DNA of 64,000 nucleotides, from positions 218,308 through 282,307 of the forward strand of contig MNCI01018178.1 of NCBI GenBank assembly GCA_015680685.1. Direction: 5' to 3'. The notes beneath the pieces are model-generated. The model was not told the DNA's origin. It worked only from the letters and a program-made list of their open reading frames with translations, and did no database searches. Position numbers and translations under genes: made by a program. This stretch comes from Gnetum montanum. Taxonomy: Eukaryota; Streptophyta; Gnetopsida; Gnetales; Gnetaceae. Positions 47,523 to 60,005 of the stretch are shown piece by piece (position 1 is the first letter of the stretch; the number at the start of each line of letters is the position of its first letter).

Positions 47523-48431
47523 TGATGAGACGTGATATGTACAAGTCGTAATATCACATCCCATGCAATATCGTGTACGTGATATCGCGTCATCCCCTGT
47601 GATATCACATACGTGATATCGTGGTCCGCTGCCAAATCTATAAATAAGAGGTGGAACTCCCCTTATTTTCCATCCTAGGCTAAAAGTAGGAAAGCTCTAG
47701 CAGATTGATCCCTCGAGAGATAGAATATTTTCCATGTGCCCGCAGTAGGAGTCCCCAAGTGAACAGATCTTTATTCGAACAACATTGTACCTAAACGCAA
47801 GTTATGTACAGCAATAAAGATGAGCTTTGTGGATAAACCTTGCAGTGCATGGAATAGGAATTTATTACTTGTTATTTATTACATGTTATTTACTACCTGT
47901 TATTTATTACCCTATAGTAGCGCAGCATGAGTAAGACTTGATTACGAGCATTACGGATGTGTATGACTAATCAAGGAATCGGCTGCTCATTGCAATTAGA
48001 TTCTCTCACCCTTTCCTCCTAGTTAAGTGCCTCAGTACGACCACTTCGAGCACATGTGTTACACGTGGTGATCCCAGTAATGATTATCATTTGATAGCCA
48101 CGATTGCATAGTTCAGGGTGTGTACGGTAAGTGGGAACGGATGCTGACGCTAGTTAATTTAGACTTAGTTCATTAGTTAGAGTTAGTTAGTTCCTCAACC
48201 CTTCACCTCGATAGCATAAGAGATAAAACTAGAAAAGATATAAAAATCATATACCTCGGACTTACTTAACCATACACCATAACAAACACAAGTAAGTCTG
48301 GGAAGACAACGAATGATTAACCCCAAGTGTTCCATGGGGTGTGTAGGCATTTAGTCTGCGAAGTTCGACCAGATCGCGCATGCTACGCTTGTTTTGTATG
48401 GTTGAGTGTAGGGGTACCTCACCACTCATCA
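47523..48431 (+). repeat. 3' LTR of element D
   Basis: 909 bp, TGATGAGACG...CACTCATCA. It carries GATATC palindromes (about 47536-47625) and a TATA box CTATAAATAAG at 47638-47648. It is uninterrupted and shows where B cut the 5' copy. Confidence 0.9.
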
Positions 48432-48436
48432 CTATC
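48432..48436. repeat. Target site duplication of element D, right copy (CTATC)
   Basis: Identical to 8730-8734. On the minus strand it is the GATAG that ends exon 6 of the antisense gene of A. Confidence 0.88.
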
Positions 48437-51400
48437 TTAGGATCAATCTACCTTAGATGATCAATCATGTCATTGACCACCCCCTCCATAAAGGTAAATG
48501 TATCGAGAGCTTGGGCCATGGTCATAGGTGAATCGTGGAAGAAGAGTCGGGGGCATTAACAGTGATGTTCACTGCATAATAAAACATGTTAGTAATGATG
48601 GAGAGGACATCAAAAAAGCTAATTAACAACATAAATGACAATGCAAAGCTCATACCTAGCAAACCCTCAGGGGTGATAGCAAGGGGGTCATCCATCAAGA
48701 CACTATGAAGCAAGCGGTCAAACTCACCAACATCAAATTGAAGCCCTTCCTCCTCTAGCTAACTCAGTAGCATAGTGGCATCTTCAACTAACATATGCCC
48801 CTCAGGTACTGGGGCACACTCCCCCAAAGGATCATTGGTAGTAGTGGCCTCTTCCTCTACGAAAAGGACCTCCTCCTCTGCCTCCAAGGCCTCTTCTTCC
48901 TCTACAATGGGTACCCCTATTTCAGGGGCCAAAACGTCTTCTTCTTCTTCTTCTCATAAACACGTTCAAAATAAGCAAGATACTTCAACACAAAATGGGT
49001 CCTACGTTGTGCTATGCTACACAATGTAGCATAGTGTAGCAAGTGCTATGCTAATCAGATAGTTAAGCATACTTACGAACTATGGGTTGCACCTTGCAAA
49101 CCTTGATTCGCAACTTCCTCCCTCTTTCCTCAGTAGTACGAGAGGTTCCTCTGCTAGACGAGACTTTTTCCATTGCAACCTAGTTTTCACCATCTTAGTG
49201 ATGAGATGTTCCCCCCTTAACACATTTCCTATGTTGATGTGAGGTAGCTCTCCAACGCTATCTCAGGCATGAAAGGGTCATGCCACCCGATCCCTCGTAG
49301 TTATCATAGAGATTCCCTGATAGCTTCTGGGGGGTCTTAGGATCAAGTGGTGTGAAACACCTGGGAAATACATGGCTTGGATATCTAGTTACAATCCTAC
49401 TATACCTAGGCACCATTTTCATGGACCACCAGGAATTTTACAAACCATTGCAGGCAAGCTATGAAGAAGGCATAGTGACCATTGAAATGTGCATCAAGCT
49501 TCTCACGAAGCTTAACCACTTCAGCACATAGGCCTTTAGAAAGGTACTTGGCCCAATTATAACTAGTCCCTTTCTCCATGACCTCCCTCATGATCCAATC
49601 ATACTCTACTCCAAGGATCTTCCCTTGGGAGAGTAGCTTAGGGAAAGCACGAGCCTAGAGGACAAGATAAACCGTTTGGACCATCGCTAGGTTAACCTTA
49701 TAAATATAAATCCCCTTTTGGTCCTTGCTTGTCCCCAGCAATTCCTCTATGTCCCCCTGATGGTTGGCATCCTTGCTAGTCTTTTCTCCTATAGGGAGAC
49801 CATCAGAGGTAATTTCAAAAAGATCCACAAAACGTTTATCGTTGATTCTGAACACTACCCGCACATTGTGAACCCATGTGCAGAAGCAGTCAGCCTTTTC
49901 GGAAAAGGAATCAGCTAGGGAAAGCATCTCTATAGCTAGGACACTTGGATTTACTGCCAAGAATAAATCCATGAGCCCAGCCTCTTAAATGTTGTGAACA
50001 AGGGTGGCTGGGGCCCCATTGCAAAGCCAACGCTACGTCTCCTCCACCTGCTCGTACTTGAAGAAGAGGTTGGTTTCATCACATCCAGAGGTAATCATTG
50101 TAACTGCTTAAGATTTTCTTGCTGTTGCAATGATCAACAAAAAAATTAGCAAAAGAAAAAGAAAAGACAACTTCAATCACTTAAACACACACACAAAAAT
50201 TCATAACTTAATGTACCAGGTTTTAATGGCATAGGAAATGGTGGAATTTCTACCAAAACGTCTTCTATAGTAAGCGGTTGGTGATTGTCCCATTCCCTAT
50301 CCAACCAGCCAAGCTCCTTACACTTCAAATAGAACTTGGCATACTTAGTTGGGTAGGCTCTAAAATCAAGCCAAATTTGTCCTATGACACCAGCATGCAC
50401 GTTCCCAATAGAGGAGAACTCTTGCAAATTCATTTGGACCAACGCCAATGTATCTATGTTCCCATGAAGACCATCCTTGTCGATTACAAACCTGACAACA
50501 TGAAAAGTACAATAAGAGTTTTTGAATATGCAAGAGAAACAATAAAACATGCTTGAAACATCTTCATAGGACTCACCCATCGGCACAATAAACAGTCCCA
50601 GGTGGGTTCTGGAAGTAGGTTCCTATGTGATGGGCGACAAATAACGTGTTGTATTTGTGGTAGCATTTGAATTCAGGCATGTCCCAAGTCCAACTCAAGA
50701 ATCTTAGGCCCCTCAGGCACCTACTTGAGCCTTTCTCCCCCTTTTCCCTCAATCAACCCATTAGCCATGAACTTCAAGATGCCTTGGTTTGCCCCGGGAA
50801 ATAATGTTTTAATGAGCATGGTAGCTGTTTTGGTCGACAAGTGTGACCACACTATCACACTAAAGTGGTGAAGGAGGAACTCTAAGAAATCCTGAGTGTC
50901 CTCCAAGAACCAGACTACATAATGCCCCACCCGTGCATGGGGAGGAGGGACTTTCGCCACGAGATCACTCAGGTAGCACAAGACACTTAACACTTCTAGC
51001 ACAATTAGAATGGGTTTTCACATGACCTTGCATGACAAAGCACCAAATGTTAGCATTGTGTTCAAGTGATGATTACTAATGTAGCATAGTGTGATCCTCC
51101 GTTTACAAATTTTCCCTCAGGCATAAAATGGTAAGTCCCTAGAACAATAAAATAGAACTGAGTGTTGTATGCAGTGTAGCAGGGTGTTACAGCGTAGTGT
51201 GGTAGGAACACCCTGCACAGTGTAGTGGCTACACCCTGCATAACGTAGCATGGTAGACATGTCCTGTACAGCGTAGCGTAGTAGCCAGACTTTGCACAAT
51301 AGCAATGGCTGCGTTATGCGCAGCATAGCAGGACAACTACATCCCATGTAATCTAGCAAAGTGGCAAGTACGATAGATGCAATAGTACGACAAGTGTAAC

Positions 51401-52187
51401 AATATAACAAGTACAAAAACCACAACATGTAACAAGCATGGCAATGTGACAGGAAGAACACTTTAGTAGCATAGTAAATTTAGCAACGTAGTAGCATTGC
51501 GAGTCTAACAACATAGCAATGTCACAGGCCTATCAACATGGTAGCATAGTAGGCCTACCAACATAGCAGCATAATGTAATAGGAACTAAAATGTAGCACA
51601 ACCTAACAGTCATAATTTCTAGAACAACGTGGCCTAAGAAAGGTACTCACAGCGTTCTCGTTGCCCCAGCCTTGCCTCATTGCGTGAAAGGTGGTAAAAT
51701 AAAATGCAAACCAAAATAAAAACTCCTACTACATGTGCTACGCTACACTATACACACACTACGCTTCCTAAGAAAACTGGCAAGCCAAAACCTCCTCCAT
51801 GGGTACTACACTACATTGAGCGAGCATTACACCATCCAGAACTATCCAAACCTCCCCTGCAATGCCGCATCAGCCATCAATAATACTGGTCAAGACAATG
51901 CTGTGCACTAGCCATAGCGTAGCAATGGCCATAACTACGATAGCCAAGGCAATAGCAATAGTTACAGGGTGGCAATATTGACAACCGTAATAACCAAGAC
52001 GTGGTGATCATAGTGACAATCCCACTCAACACATTACATAAAGCAAATGAAGATAGCGTAACACTTACTAGGTGGATGGATTCTCTAGCCTTTCCTCAAC
52101 GTGTGCTTTGAAGAGGCATCCCAGGGTGTACTTCACTTCATCCACCTTGGCAAGCCCCTGATGCCTACACTCACTTTTGCATGTCAT
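48432..52187 (-). pseudogene. Element A antisense gene, 5' part (exons 1 to 6)
   Basis: Minus-strand exons: 1, 52187-52069 (GTAAGT donor); 2, about 51029-50577 (GTGAGT); 3, 50491-50217; 4, 50103-49077 (GTAAGT); 5, about 48956-48656; 6, 48571-48432. Exon 2 has KPILIVLEVLSVL, VVWFLEDTQDFLEFLL, FSVIVWSHL and FQNPPGTVY, the same NIF/FCP1-like blocks as B and C. Exon 3 has LGWLDREW and IPPFPMP. Exon 4 has the VRVVFRINDKRFVDLFEI block, then NWAKYLSKGL. Exon 5 is very acidic, from a run of Glu codons. Intron 1 (about 1 kb) is full of AGCGTAGC-type motifs. In-frame stops occur. The gene continues at 8729-7671 beyond element D. Confidence 0.77.
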
Positions 52188-52315
52188 TGCCTTGCTCACA
52201 AATCAACTGTATCAACTACTACTTTATGCCTGTTACACTCTCTCTCAACTCGACTGCGCTATGCTTTGGGTGTTGGCTCTAATAATGAAAATGACAATTT
52301 TACTAGGGGGTAATC

Positions 52316-52329
52316 CCCTATTTATAGCC
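52316..52329 (-). promoter_or_regulatory. TATA box of the A antisense gene
   Basis: GGCTATAAATAGGGG on the minus strand, a near-ideal plant TATA box, lies about 135 bases upstream of the antisense ATG at 52187. AGCGTAGC-type motifs flank it upstream (52385-52450). Confidence 0.65.
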
Positions 52330-52499
52330 AACGTAATAAAAAAAACTGTCACTTTCATGTCCTGAACAATGTGGAACACCCTTGTAGCGTAGCACTACTA
52401 TAGCATAGCATGTCCCTGTTATAGCATAGCACTCGGCTACAGCGCAGCAAGCAGGTCCATTGAAATTTTCACTTCATCTTTACAAATTTTTCATGTTTA

Positions 52500-52825
52500 C
52501 GGTTCGCCAAGACCTTAAAATAGTAACTTTAACTTATAATATAGCCTAGTTATAGTCTGCCATGACCTTAAACTGGCAATTTTAGCATTCATTTTACATT
52601 TTAGACCCAGTGACAATCCACCAGGACCTTAAACTGGCAACTTTAACTCACAATGTTACATGGTTATGGTCCACCATGACCTTAAACTAGCAATTTTAGC
52701 ATTCACTTTACATTTTTTAAAATTAAGTGATGGTCTGCCAAGACCTTAAACTAGAAAATTCAATTTACAAACTTTGCATAGTAGCGGTCGGCTAAGACCT
52801 TGAACTGGCAATTATCTTTTGTTGC
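52500..52825 (+). repeat. Hairpin-repeat array 2 of element A
   Basis: Six units about 60 bases apart, each GGTC-N6-GACC-TTAAACT(G/A)G, for example GGTC-caccat-GACC at 52668-52681. The array lies between the antisense promoter and the pol exon. A weak acceptor (TTACTATGGTAG) follows at 52907. Confidence 0.85.
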
Positions 52826-52907
52826 ATCATTGCTTTACATATATTCATTACATGTTGTTGCTTCAAACAAGTATCACTTGACTTGGTCTTTTTGCTTACT
52901 ATGGTAG

Positions 52908-55900
52908 GTTCAATTGAAAAATGGCTATGCATGATGATCTTCATTCACCCTTGACCCTGATGGGTTCCCATGGCAGATTTACATGACGCTTGAATCTAGA
53001 GTTGGTAGACTTTGAATCATCCTCTTGTGGCACTTACGTAGTGTCCTTAGAAACACCCTTAGACTGGCTCAAACACCAAGTCCAGGCCCTAGACTTAGAG
53101 GCTAGGGATGTGACCGAGGACCCTCTTATTAAAATACCTATAACTACACCTAGAGATGAGGCAAAAACCTTAAAAGTTAGCTCCCTACTAAATCCATAGG
53201 TGCAACAAAACGTTTCACAAGTTCTTAATAACAATGCTAAAGTGTTTTTGTGGTTATATGAAGACATGTTGGGCCTGGACCCATGGCTCATACAACATAA
53301 TATTATCCTAAACCCATGTGTCAAAGTAGTTAAACAAAAAGCTTGCAAGGTCAAACCAGAAATTGCTCTAGCTATATGTGATGAAATTACCAAACTTTAT
53401 CAAGTTGGTTTCATCCGTGCGGTTGATTACTCAAAATGGAATCAAACATCACTGTAGTTTCTAAGAAAATGGGAGGTATACAAATTTGTATAGACTTTTG
53501 ATACCTGAACAAAGAAATGATTAAGGATGACTTCCCATTGCGAAGTATTGATCAACTCATCGACACTACGACTAGTCATGCCTTACTATCCTTCATGGAT
53601 GGGTTCTCAGGCTATAATCAGATCCATATAAACCCAAAGCATCAATTGGCAACTACCTTTATGACCCCTTTGGGAATGTTTTATTACACAATGATGACCT
53701 TTGGGATAAAAAATGCTAGAGCAACATATCAACGAGCCATGACATATATTTTTAGTGATTACCTCTTGGAACGATTAAACGACTATGTTGACGACATAGC
53801 AGTTAAGTCTAAGGAGGCTGGTGAACACCCCAATGATCTAGATGTAGTCCTCCAACATTGTCATAGGTATGACCTCCACCTCAACCCCAAAAAATGTGTT
53901 TTTGGAGTAAAAATTGGATGCATGTTAGGCTTTGTAGTGTCAAAAATGGGGATACGTGTAGACCCCAATAAAGTTAAAGCTACCATTAGCTTAGCACCAC
54001 CTACAAACCTTTAAGAGTTGCATGGGTTGCAAGGTAGGGTACAATTCATAAGAAGGTTCATTGTTAGGCTAACTGGCAAAATACACCCAATGCAATACCT
54101 TCTTAAGAAGGGAGTCAACTTTGAGTGGATAGATCAATGTTAGGAAGCCTTCGATAATCTAAAGAAACAGCTTTTTCATCTTCCCAATATTTATCCACCA
54201 TAGAGGAATAGGCCTTTGTACATCTATCTTGCCACCTCAGATACATTTATTGCTGCACTTCTATGTCAAAAAAGAGATGATGGATCTGAAATCCCATTCT
54301 TCTACTTAAGCCATGTGTTGATAGCTTACGAGGCAAAGTACAATGACGTAGAAAAAAACTATCTTGCATTAGTGTTTGCACTTAAAAAGTGCACCGATTT
54401 CATAGTAAAGTTAACATCATATGCAAAAGCAACATACTTCGGGCTATCATAATTAACTTATATGAGAGTAGTAGAATAGCCCAATGGAAAGCCATAATGG
54501 TAGAATTCGATTTACATTATGTTGCACAATCATCAACAAAAGGTCAAGAAATAGCCACATAGCTTACCACTTCACCTGTTGATGATCAGGCAGTAATAGA
54601 ACTCAAATTCCCTAATGAGCATGTCAATAGTGTAAGTCTTGTACCATCTGATTTCGAGGCTAGTTTACATTTTGATGGTGCTTCAACTACACGAGGTGGT
54701 AGCATTGCCATAGTTATTACATTTCCCTCTAGGGAAATTCAACCCTTCGCATACCATTTTGCATTCCTTTACATGAATAATGTAGCTGAGTATGAGGGAC
54801 TTTTTAGGGACCTTCTAGCATCTTAAGAGCTGAGGATCCAACATTTGGCAATCTGGGACAACTTACAACTGGTTATCAACCAGATCACCAAAGTTTACGC
54901 TTACAAGGCTTCACATTTTCAACCATATTGCGATCTGGCCAAAAGTCTACTAAAGCATTTTACAACGTTAGACATTCAACATGTTCTGTGTAATGAGAAC
55001 ACTATAGCTAATGCACTAGCCACGTTAGCTTTAAATGTGCCATCACACATGTTTGCTACTCTACCTGCCTTGATAGTGACATGCACTGATCCTATCATTC
55101 ACAATCCCCACATTGTGTCCGTAGGCATGGCTCACACCCAAGAGTGGTATGACAACATTAAAGCATACCTCCAACATGGCAAGCCCCCACACGGCTTGAC
55201 ATCTATTCAAAAGGACACAATACGAAAGTGAGTATGGTAATATGTCCTTGCAGGAGATAACACCTTATGCAAATGCTCCTTTGATGGGATATTGCTAGCC
55301 TGCGTTAGTGGGGAACAAGCACAAAAGATTGTTGACTAAGTTCATGAGGGACTATGTGGGGGACACAACCCCTAGGGCTATGGTGGCAAAACTCAAACGT
55401 TTAGGTTACTACTAGCCTTGCATAGAATGAGATTGCCTCCCTAAAGTTAGGACATGCGATGTGTGTCAATGCCATGCAAACCTCATACATGTGTCACCTA
55501 CTGAATTACATCCTACATAGATTACGTGACCTTTCCAACATTGGGGACTAGATATCATAGAACCCATCACAACTAAGTCTTCCGCAAGTCATAGCTTCAT
55601 TATCATCATAACTGAATACTTCACAAAATGGGTAGAAGCTATCCCCCTCAGAAAGAAAATTTCCCAATAGGTTTTCCACTTTATTCCAGATAACATAGTA
55701 ACAAGGTTTAGTCTTCTCGTGACTATTGTGATGGACAACAGGCCATAATTTAGTAGTGTAAAAGCCAAAACCTTCTACGACATCCTTGGCATCAAACACT
55801 ATTCTTCATCATCATACTACCCACAGGCGAATAGTCAGGCAGAGGCAACAAACAAAGCCATCATTAACCTTCTAAAAAAGATGCTTTATAGCAGCAAGAG

Positions 55901-56370
55901 GTGGTTGCATGAGAAAATCCTCTACGTGTTGTGGGCTCATCGTACAACATGAAGAACAGCCATAGGTAAGACCCCATATAGTCTTGTGTACATATCTGAA
56001 GCAGTATTACCTCTTGAATTGCAGGTTCCATCACTTCAGATGATCCTTTCAAACGTTGAACAACAAGTTAAGAATCATTGATCTTGACTTTGTAGAGGAG
56101 GAGCGCACCCAAACACTTGGTCGCATCGAATGGCACTAGGATAAACAATGGCAAAAGCACCACTCCAACTTATATTAACAACCAATTAAAAAGGGGAACT
56201 TAGTCCTCAAGGCTATTCGTGAGCCAGTTAGCAAATTCTTAGCTAATTGGGAAGGCCCTTTCATAGTCACAAACACCTATGAAAATGGGGTATTCAAATT
56301 GGCCAACGCAAATGGCAATGAGTTCGCAAATTCCATCAACCACTTGTAGCTCAATCCATACTACGTTTGA
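52908..56370 (+). pseudogene. pol: Element A pol: reverse transcriptase, two RNase H domains, integrase; broken
   Basis: The RT covers about 53200-54010 (FMDGFSGYNQIHINPKHQ, FGIKNARATYQRAMTYIFSD, NDYVDDIAVKS), with the YVDD catalytic motif intact. The first RNase H is at about 54210-54420 (YIYLATSDTFIA, FYLSHVL, YNDVEKNYLALVFALKK). The second is at about 54655-55030 (HFDGASTTRGG, NVAEYEGLF). The integrase follows to 56370: CDVCQC zinc-finger part, WGLDI near 55540, then MDNRP where the second Asp block (TDNGP) is mutated, and AEATNK near 55840. Stops and several frame changes break it. The order matches B. Confidence 0.86.
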
Positions 56371-56404
56371 TGCAAAGGATTACATCAAATACAAAGCAAG
56401 GTAA

Positions 56405-56725
56405 GAAAAATTTCCTCTACGATGTAAAACTGGCATAGATAATCCGCTATGACTATAAACTAGCACAGATAGTCTGCTGTAACTATAAATTGCCATAGAA
56501 TTTCTGTTACGACATATAACTGGCACAACACGTCATTGGCCTATGACGTGAAACTGGCACCCACAGCATGGTCCGCTATGACTATAAACTAGCCATCCAC
56601 TGTCCACTATGACAATAAACTAGCATAGTGATCTACTAGGATCTTAAACTAGCACATCGGTCTACTGGGACCTTAAACTAGCACATTCGATAGTCTACCA
56701 AGACTTTAAATTGGGTTCGTAGTGC
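56405..56725 (+). repeat. Hairpin-repeat array 3 of element A
   Basis: About ten units follow pol. GATC-tactag-GATC (56630-56643) and GGTC-tactgg-GACC (56659-56672) are adjacent units whose stems differ yet both pair fully. Each is followed by TTAAACTAGCAC or a relative. Confidence 0.85.
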
Positions 56726-57678
56726 AATGCTTTCCACTGCGCACATGTGACTCTTGTGAATAAGTGATCATGCAAACCTCCAAGCCTCCTAGACAACATG
56801 GGGTGGGACGTTGCAGTTCTAGAATGCAGTTCACATCACCAAGGAAAAATCCTTTGGAAAACATGCAGTGTCACCACCCCTGGCATCTTGCTAATCTTTT
56901 GGAGATGTCTTTTAACATCTTGCTAACCTTCTGGAGCTACTGCTACCATAGCCAGTCATCCTGGAAGTAGCTCTTACCATCAACACCTACTGCTAGAGTC
57001 CCAGCACTATTGTGACCTAGCCACAAGGTTGCCATCCTCTAGCCCTCACAGATGCAACATAAATCCCTTTCATGTGTCCAACTATCGAGCCCATGATGGA
57101 TGCAACGCAACTCATCCCATTATAAGCCTCTATAGACAAGTCAAAGCCCCACATGGATGTAACATAGCTCATCTCGAGGTGGAAACGCCTATCCTATAGC
57201 GACAACAAGGTTGTCTTAAAGTAAACATTGGTGTGCAGAAAATAAAGCATAAAGGCACAAAAAGCTCTAAAAAAAGAAGAGACAAATGCCTAAAACAAAT
57301 AGCATGACAACTACTTTACAATCACTTTAGCCATGAATCGACCATCTCTAAGCACTCCGGTAAAAGGTCAAAGGCCAAAAAAAAAGAGAGACATCCATGC
57401 ATGCTAACTTCCTCATAAGCACTCCAATGATGGATCACACTATGCAAAAAAAAATTTAAAGTATCACATTTTACATTCATCCCTTCCCCGAACCTTTTTC
57501 CTCAAAACTATCCATACCCCCATATCCTACATCGCCCTCTAGGCACTCTCAAATGTAGCAAAGCGTCATCGGAGTGGGCACTAAAGAGTGATGTTGGTGG
57601 TTTGTTCTTCATGGTGTTTCATATTCTTTGTCAACATCTCTCGATTAGGTCCTCCAGACATCAACAAAGAGGGGCCAT
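56726..57678 (+). other. 3' untranslated tail and polypurine tract of element A
   Basis: No gene is recognised. CTTTGT (57626-57631) and ACAAAG (57664-57669) can pair around the start of the purine tract ACAAAGAGGGGCCA that abuts the 3' LTR. Confidence 0.6.
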
Positions 57679-60000
57679 TGAAACACCATAAATTTCAAGA
57701 CTTTGATGATTCAGCATAGTCCTGAAATTTGGGCAAGGATCTCTGAAAGTTTGGTGTCACACTGGACCATGCAGACAACATGGAACCCTGAAAGTCCTAA
57801 TGCCTAAAAAGTCACTTCCAAGCCTGCCTGCCACCCTATATAGTATAGTCACTATAGCACCCAGCCACAAGGCTAGTTTGCATGAAAGAGGCACCAAGGG
57901 TAGATCGTATAGTCTGAAAAATTTTCTATCTCCCAGACTGACAGGCTTGCTACACCACCTAGCTTGCCCAGCTTGATACTTGACCTAGTTGACAATCTAC
58001 CCAGGGACCATGCTAGGATCTATCGAAGGTATTCAAGATGAGCGAAACAGTTCAACAAGTTTTCTAAATGTGACACCTGCTACGCTGCACAGTGTAGCAG
58101 GCCTTGGAAAGACTAATTGGGCACCCAAGATGCAGATTGATAATGACTCAATCCTTTGGGATATCTGCCCCATCCCATATTTGATGCATGAGCAACATGA
58201 TGCAGCAAAATGTGGCAAGTTTTGTCAAAAATCATTTCAATTTGAGTGCTACACTGTGCTATGCTACATAGCGTAGCACAACGTAGTAGGGCTGTACTCT
58301 GACAATACTCCTACTCAGATTGCTCTGATGGAGTGAGCATATTCTCCCATGCTTCAACTATCAAACATGTTTACTCTGCTACCATGCCAGGACATGACTG
58401 ACATCCTGTAAAATGTTTACAAAGTAAGTCAGAATTTGAGGCAAAATGGGTGATACGCTATGCAGCGTAGCAGGGTCAGAATGAACAAAGGTCCTCTACC
58501 AAGTGGTTCCTAGCAAAGGGATTACACTTGGCCACATTTAGACCTCCAAGACTAACTGTCCCACTTCACCCCTTAGGCCCTAAGTAGAATTTCTCGATAA
58601 ATCATTGTAGATCGAACATGAATTCATGTCACATTAGCTACTACGTTGTGCTATGCTATGTAGCGTAGCATAGTGTAGCAAGGACACAAAGCACAAAAGT
58701 ATCCAAAGGATGAACTCTGCAAGTCCCAGGACATTTTAGCATGAAAGATAAGATTGTAGTTGCCTTCTTGGCCAGGCCTCAGATAGGTATTTTTCAGCTT
58801 TTGGGCAAGGTTCCTCTTAGATTGATGGCTATGCTATGCTACACTACATGGCATAGCACAACATAGCGCACGAGTGTTTATGCTGCACCCATATGCTGGG
58901 CAGCGTAAGTAGCGTAACACTCACGTGAAAGCCTTAGAGCATCTTTGGTTAGCCCCAAAACTTGTTGGCAATGATCACTGCTATCATGGAATTTATTCAA
59001 TGGACAAAATCAGTAAGTTTTCTTTGTTTTGCACCCCCCCTAATTATCCCCAAAGTTGTCCCTACGCTTGACCCTACTCACAAGAGTAGGGAAGAGGTAG
59101 TCTTGGAGCACAGGCTCCACTTTGCATTCATTGTTAGCATTTGTAACAAACATGATAGTTCACTAGATTTTGGCACATGCAACTTGAATGGTATGGTCAT
59201 AGTACATCAAGTTTCACGTTCAGCATCACACTTCAGCGTAGCACACCAACATGACACTGTAGCCCAGCATTACATAATAGCATGGCACGGTCACATTTGC
59301 ACTCTATGGGATCCAAGACATGTGGCATCCAAACCATGTTTCTCTCCCATCCTTAGCTCTATAAATACCCTAGCGAACAATGTTCAAAGGGTTGGCTTTT
59401 GACATTCTTTGCTTTTGGACTTGGCATTCTTGTGATCAACATTTTGGCATTTTGGCTTTCTGGAAATTAGCTTTGGCAAAGAGACTAGTAAGTAGAGGGT
59501 TGACAAACATCAAACCCCAACAACAACACTTTCTAGATCTCTCCTAACCCAGTGAACACTGGCTAACTGGTTCCTGTTAGCAAGTTGTTGACAGTAGTTC
59601 AAGGAGCCATGACCATACTGCTTCATTGTAAGTTGTGCCAATCCACACTACACATCAGTTGTACACCTTTTCCAGCCAAACAATGATCATATCCCTTGAT
59701 TTTGGGGTGGTGCACTTTCTCACTCAAGCTTATTTCATTTCATTTTGCAATTATCATGTTTTGCGTTATTCTCTATCAATTTGCGTTTTCCACTTATTGC
59801 TTAAGTTATACCTAATATCTTAAAAACAAACGTTTACAGAAGGTTATTGTACACTGATTAAGTCCCTGTTTGATCGACTAGATTGTTCAGGGCACCCTGT
59901 TTCCATTTTTCTCTATCACAGCCCTCGTGTGGATCCGGGGTTAGGCTGTGCACCCAGTAACCTCTTCGTGTTCCAGCCATCAATGTTTTCAATCGCTACA
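57679..60000 (+). repeat. 3' LTR of element A
   Basis: About 2.32 kb, TGAAACACCATAAATT...CGCTACA, similar throughout to 465-2774. AGCGTAGC/GCTACGCT clusters lie near 58080, 58257-58290 and 58640-58680. Its TATA box CTATAAATACC is at 59359-59369. Confidence 0.88.
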
Positions 60001-60005
60001 ACAAT
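60001..60005. repeat. Target site duplication of element A, right copy (ACAAT)
   Basis: Identical to 460-464. The E integrase resumes directly after it. Confidence 0.9.

Larger units (their letters stand above)
8735..48431 (+). mobile_element. Element D: LTR retrotransposon with gag and a protease remnant, no pol; hosts B and C
   Basis: LTRs are 8735-9325 plus 26793-27080 (split by B) and 47523-48431. Without B and C it is about 7.0 kb. After the first LTR comes TTGGCTCTGTTGCTGGGGA, a primer-binding site. The only coding remnants are a gag with a frameshift and a mutated protease fragment. No reverse transcriptase or integrase is visible. It resembles the gag-only non-autonomous elements called TR-GAG. 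It is not closely related to A, B or C. Confidence 0.87.
465..60000 (+). mobile_element. Element A: Tat/Ogre-type Ty3/gypsy LTR retrotransposon, carrying nested element D
   Basis: A is bounded by two related LTRs (465-2774 and 57679-60000) and the ACAAT target duplication. Without the inserted D element it is about 19.8 kb long. In order it holds leader, gag-protease, hairpin array 1, an antisense gene read on the minus strand, hairpin array 2, RT-RNase H-RNase H-integrase, hairpin array 3 and a polypurine tract. Two RNase H domains and the Tat-type gag place it in the Tat/Ogre branch. The sense genes have many stops and a frame change, so this copy is inactive. Confidence 0.9.
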
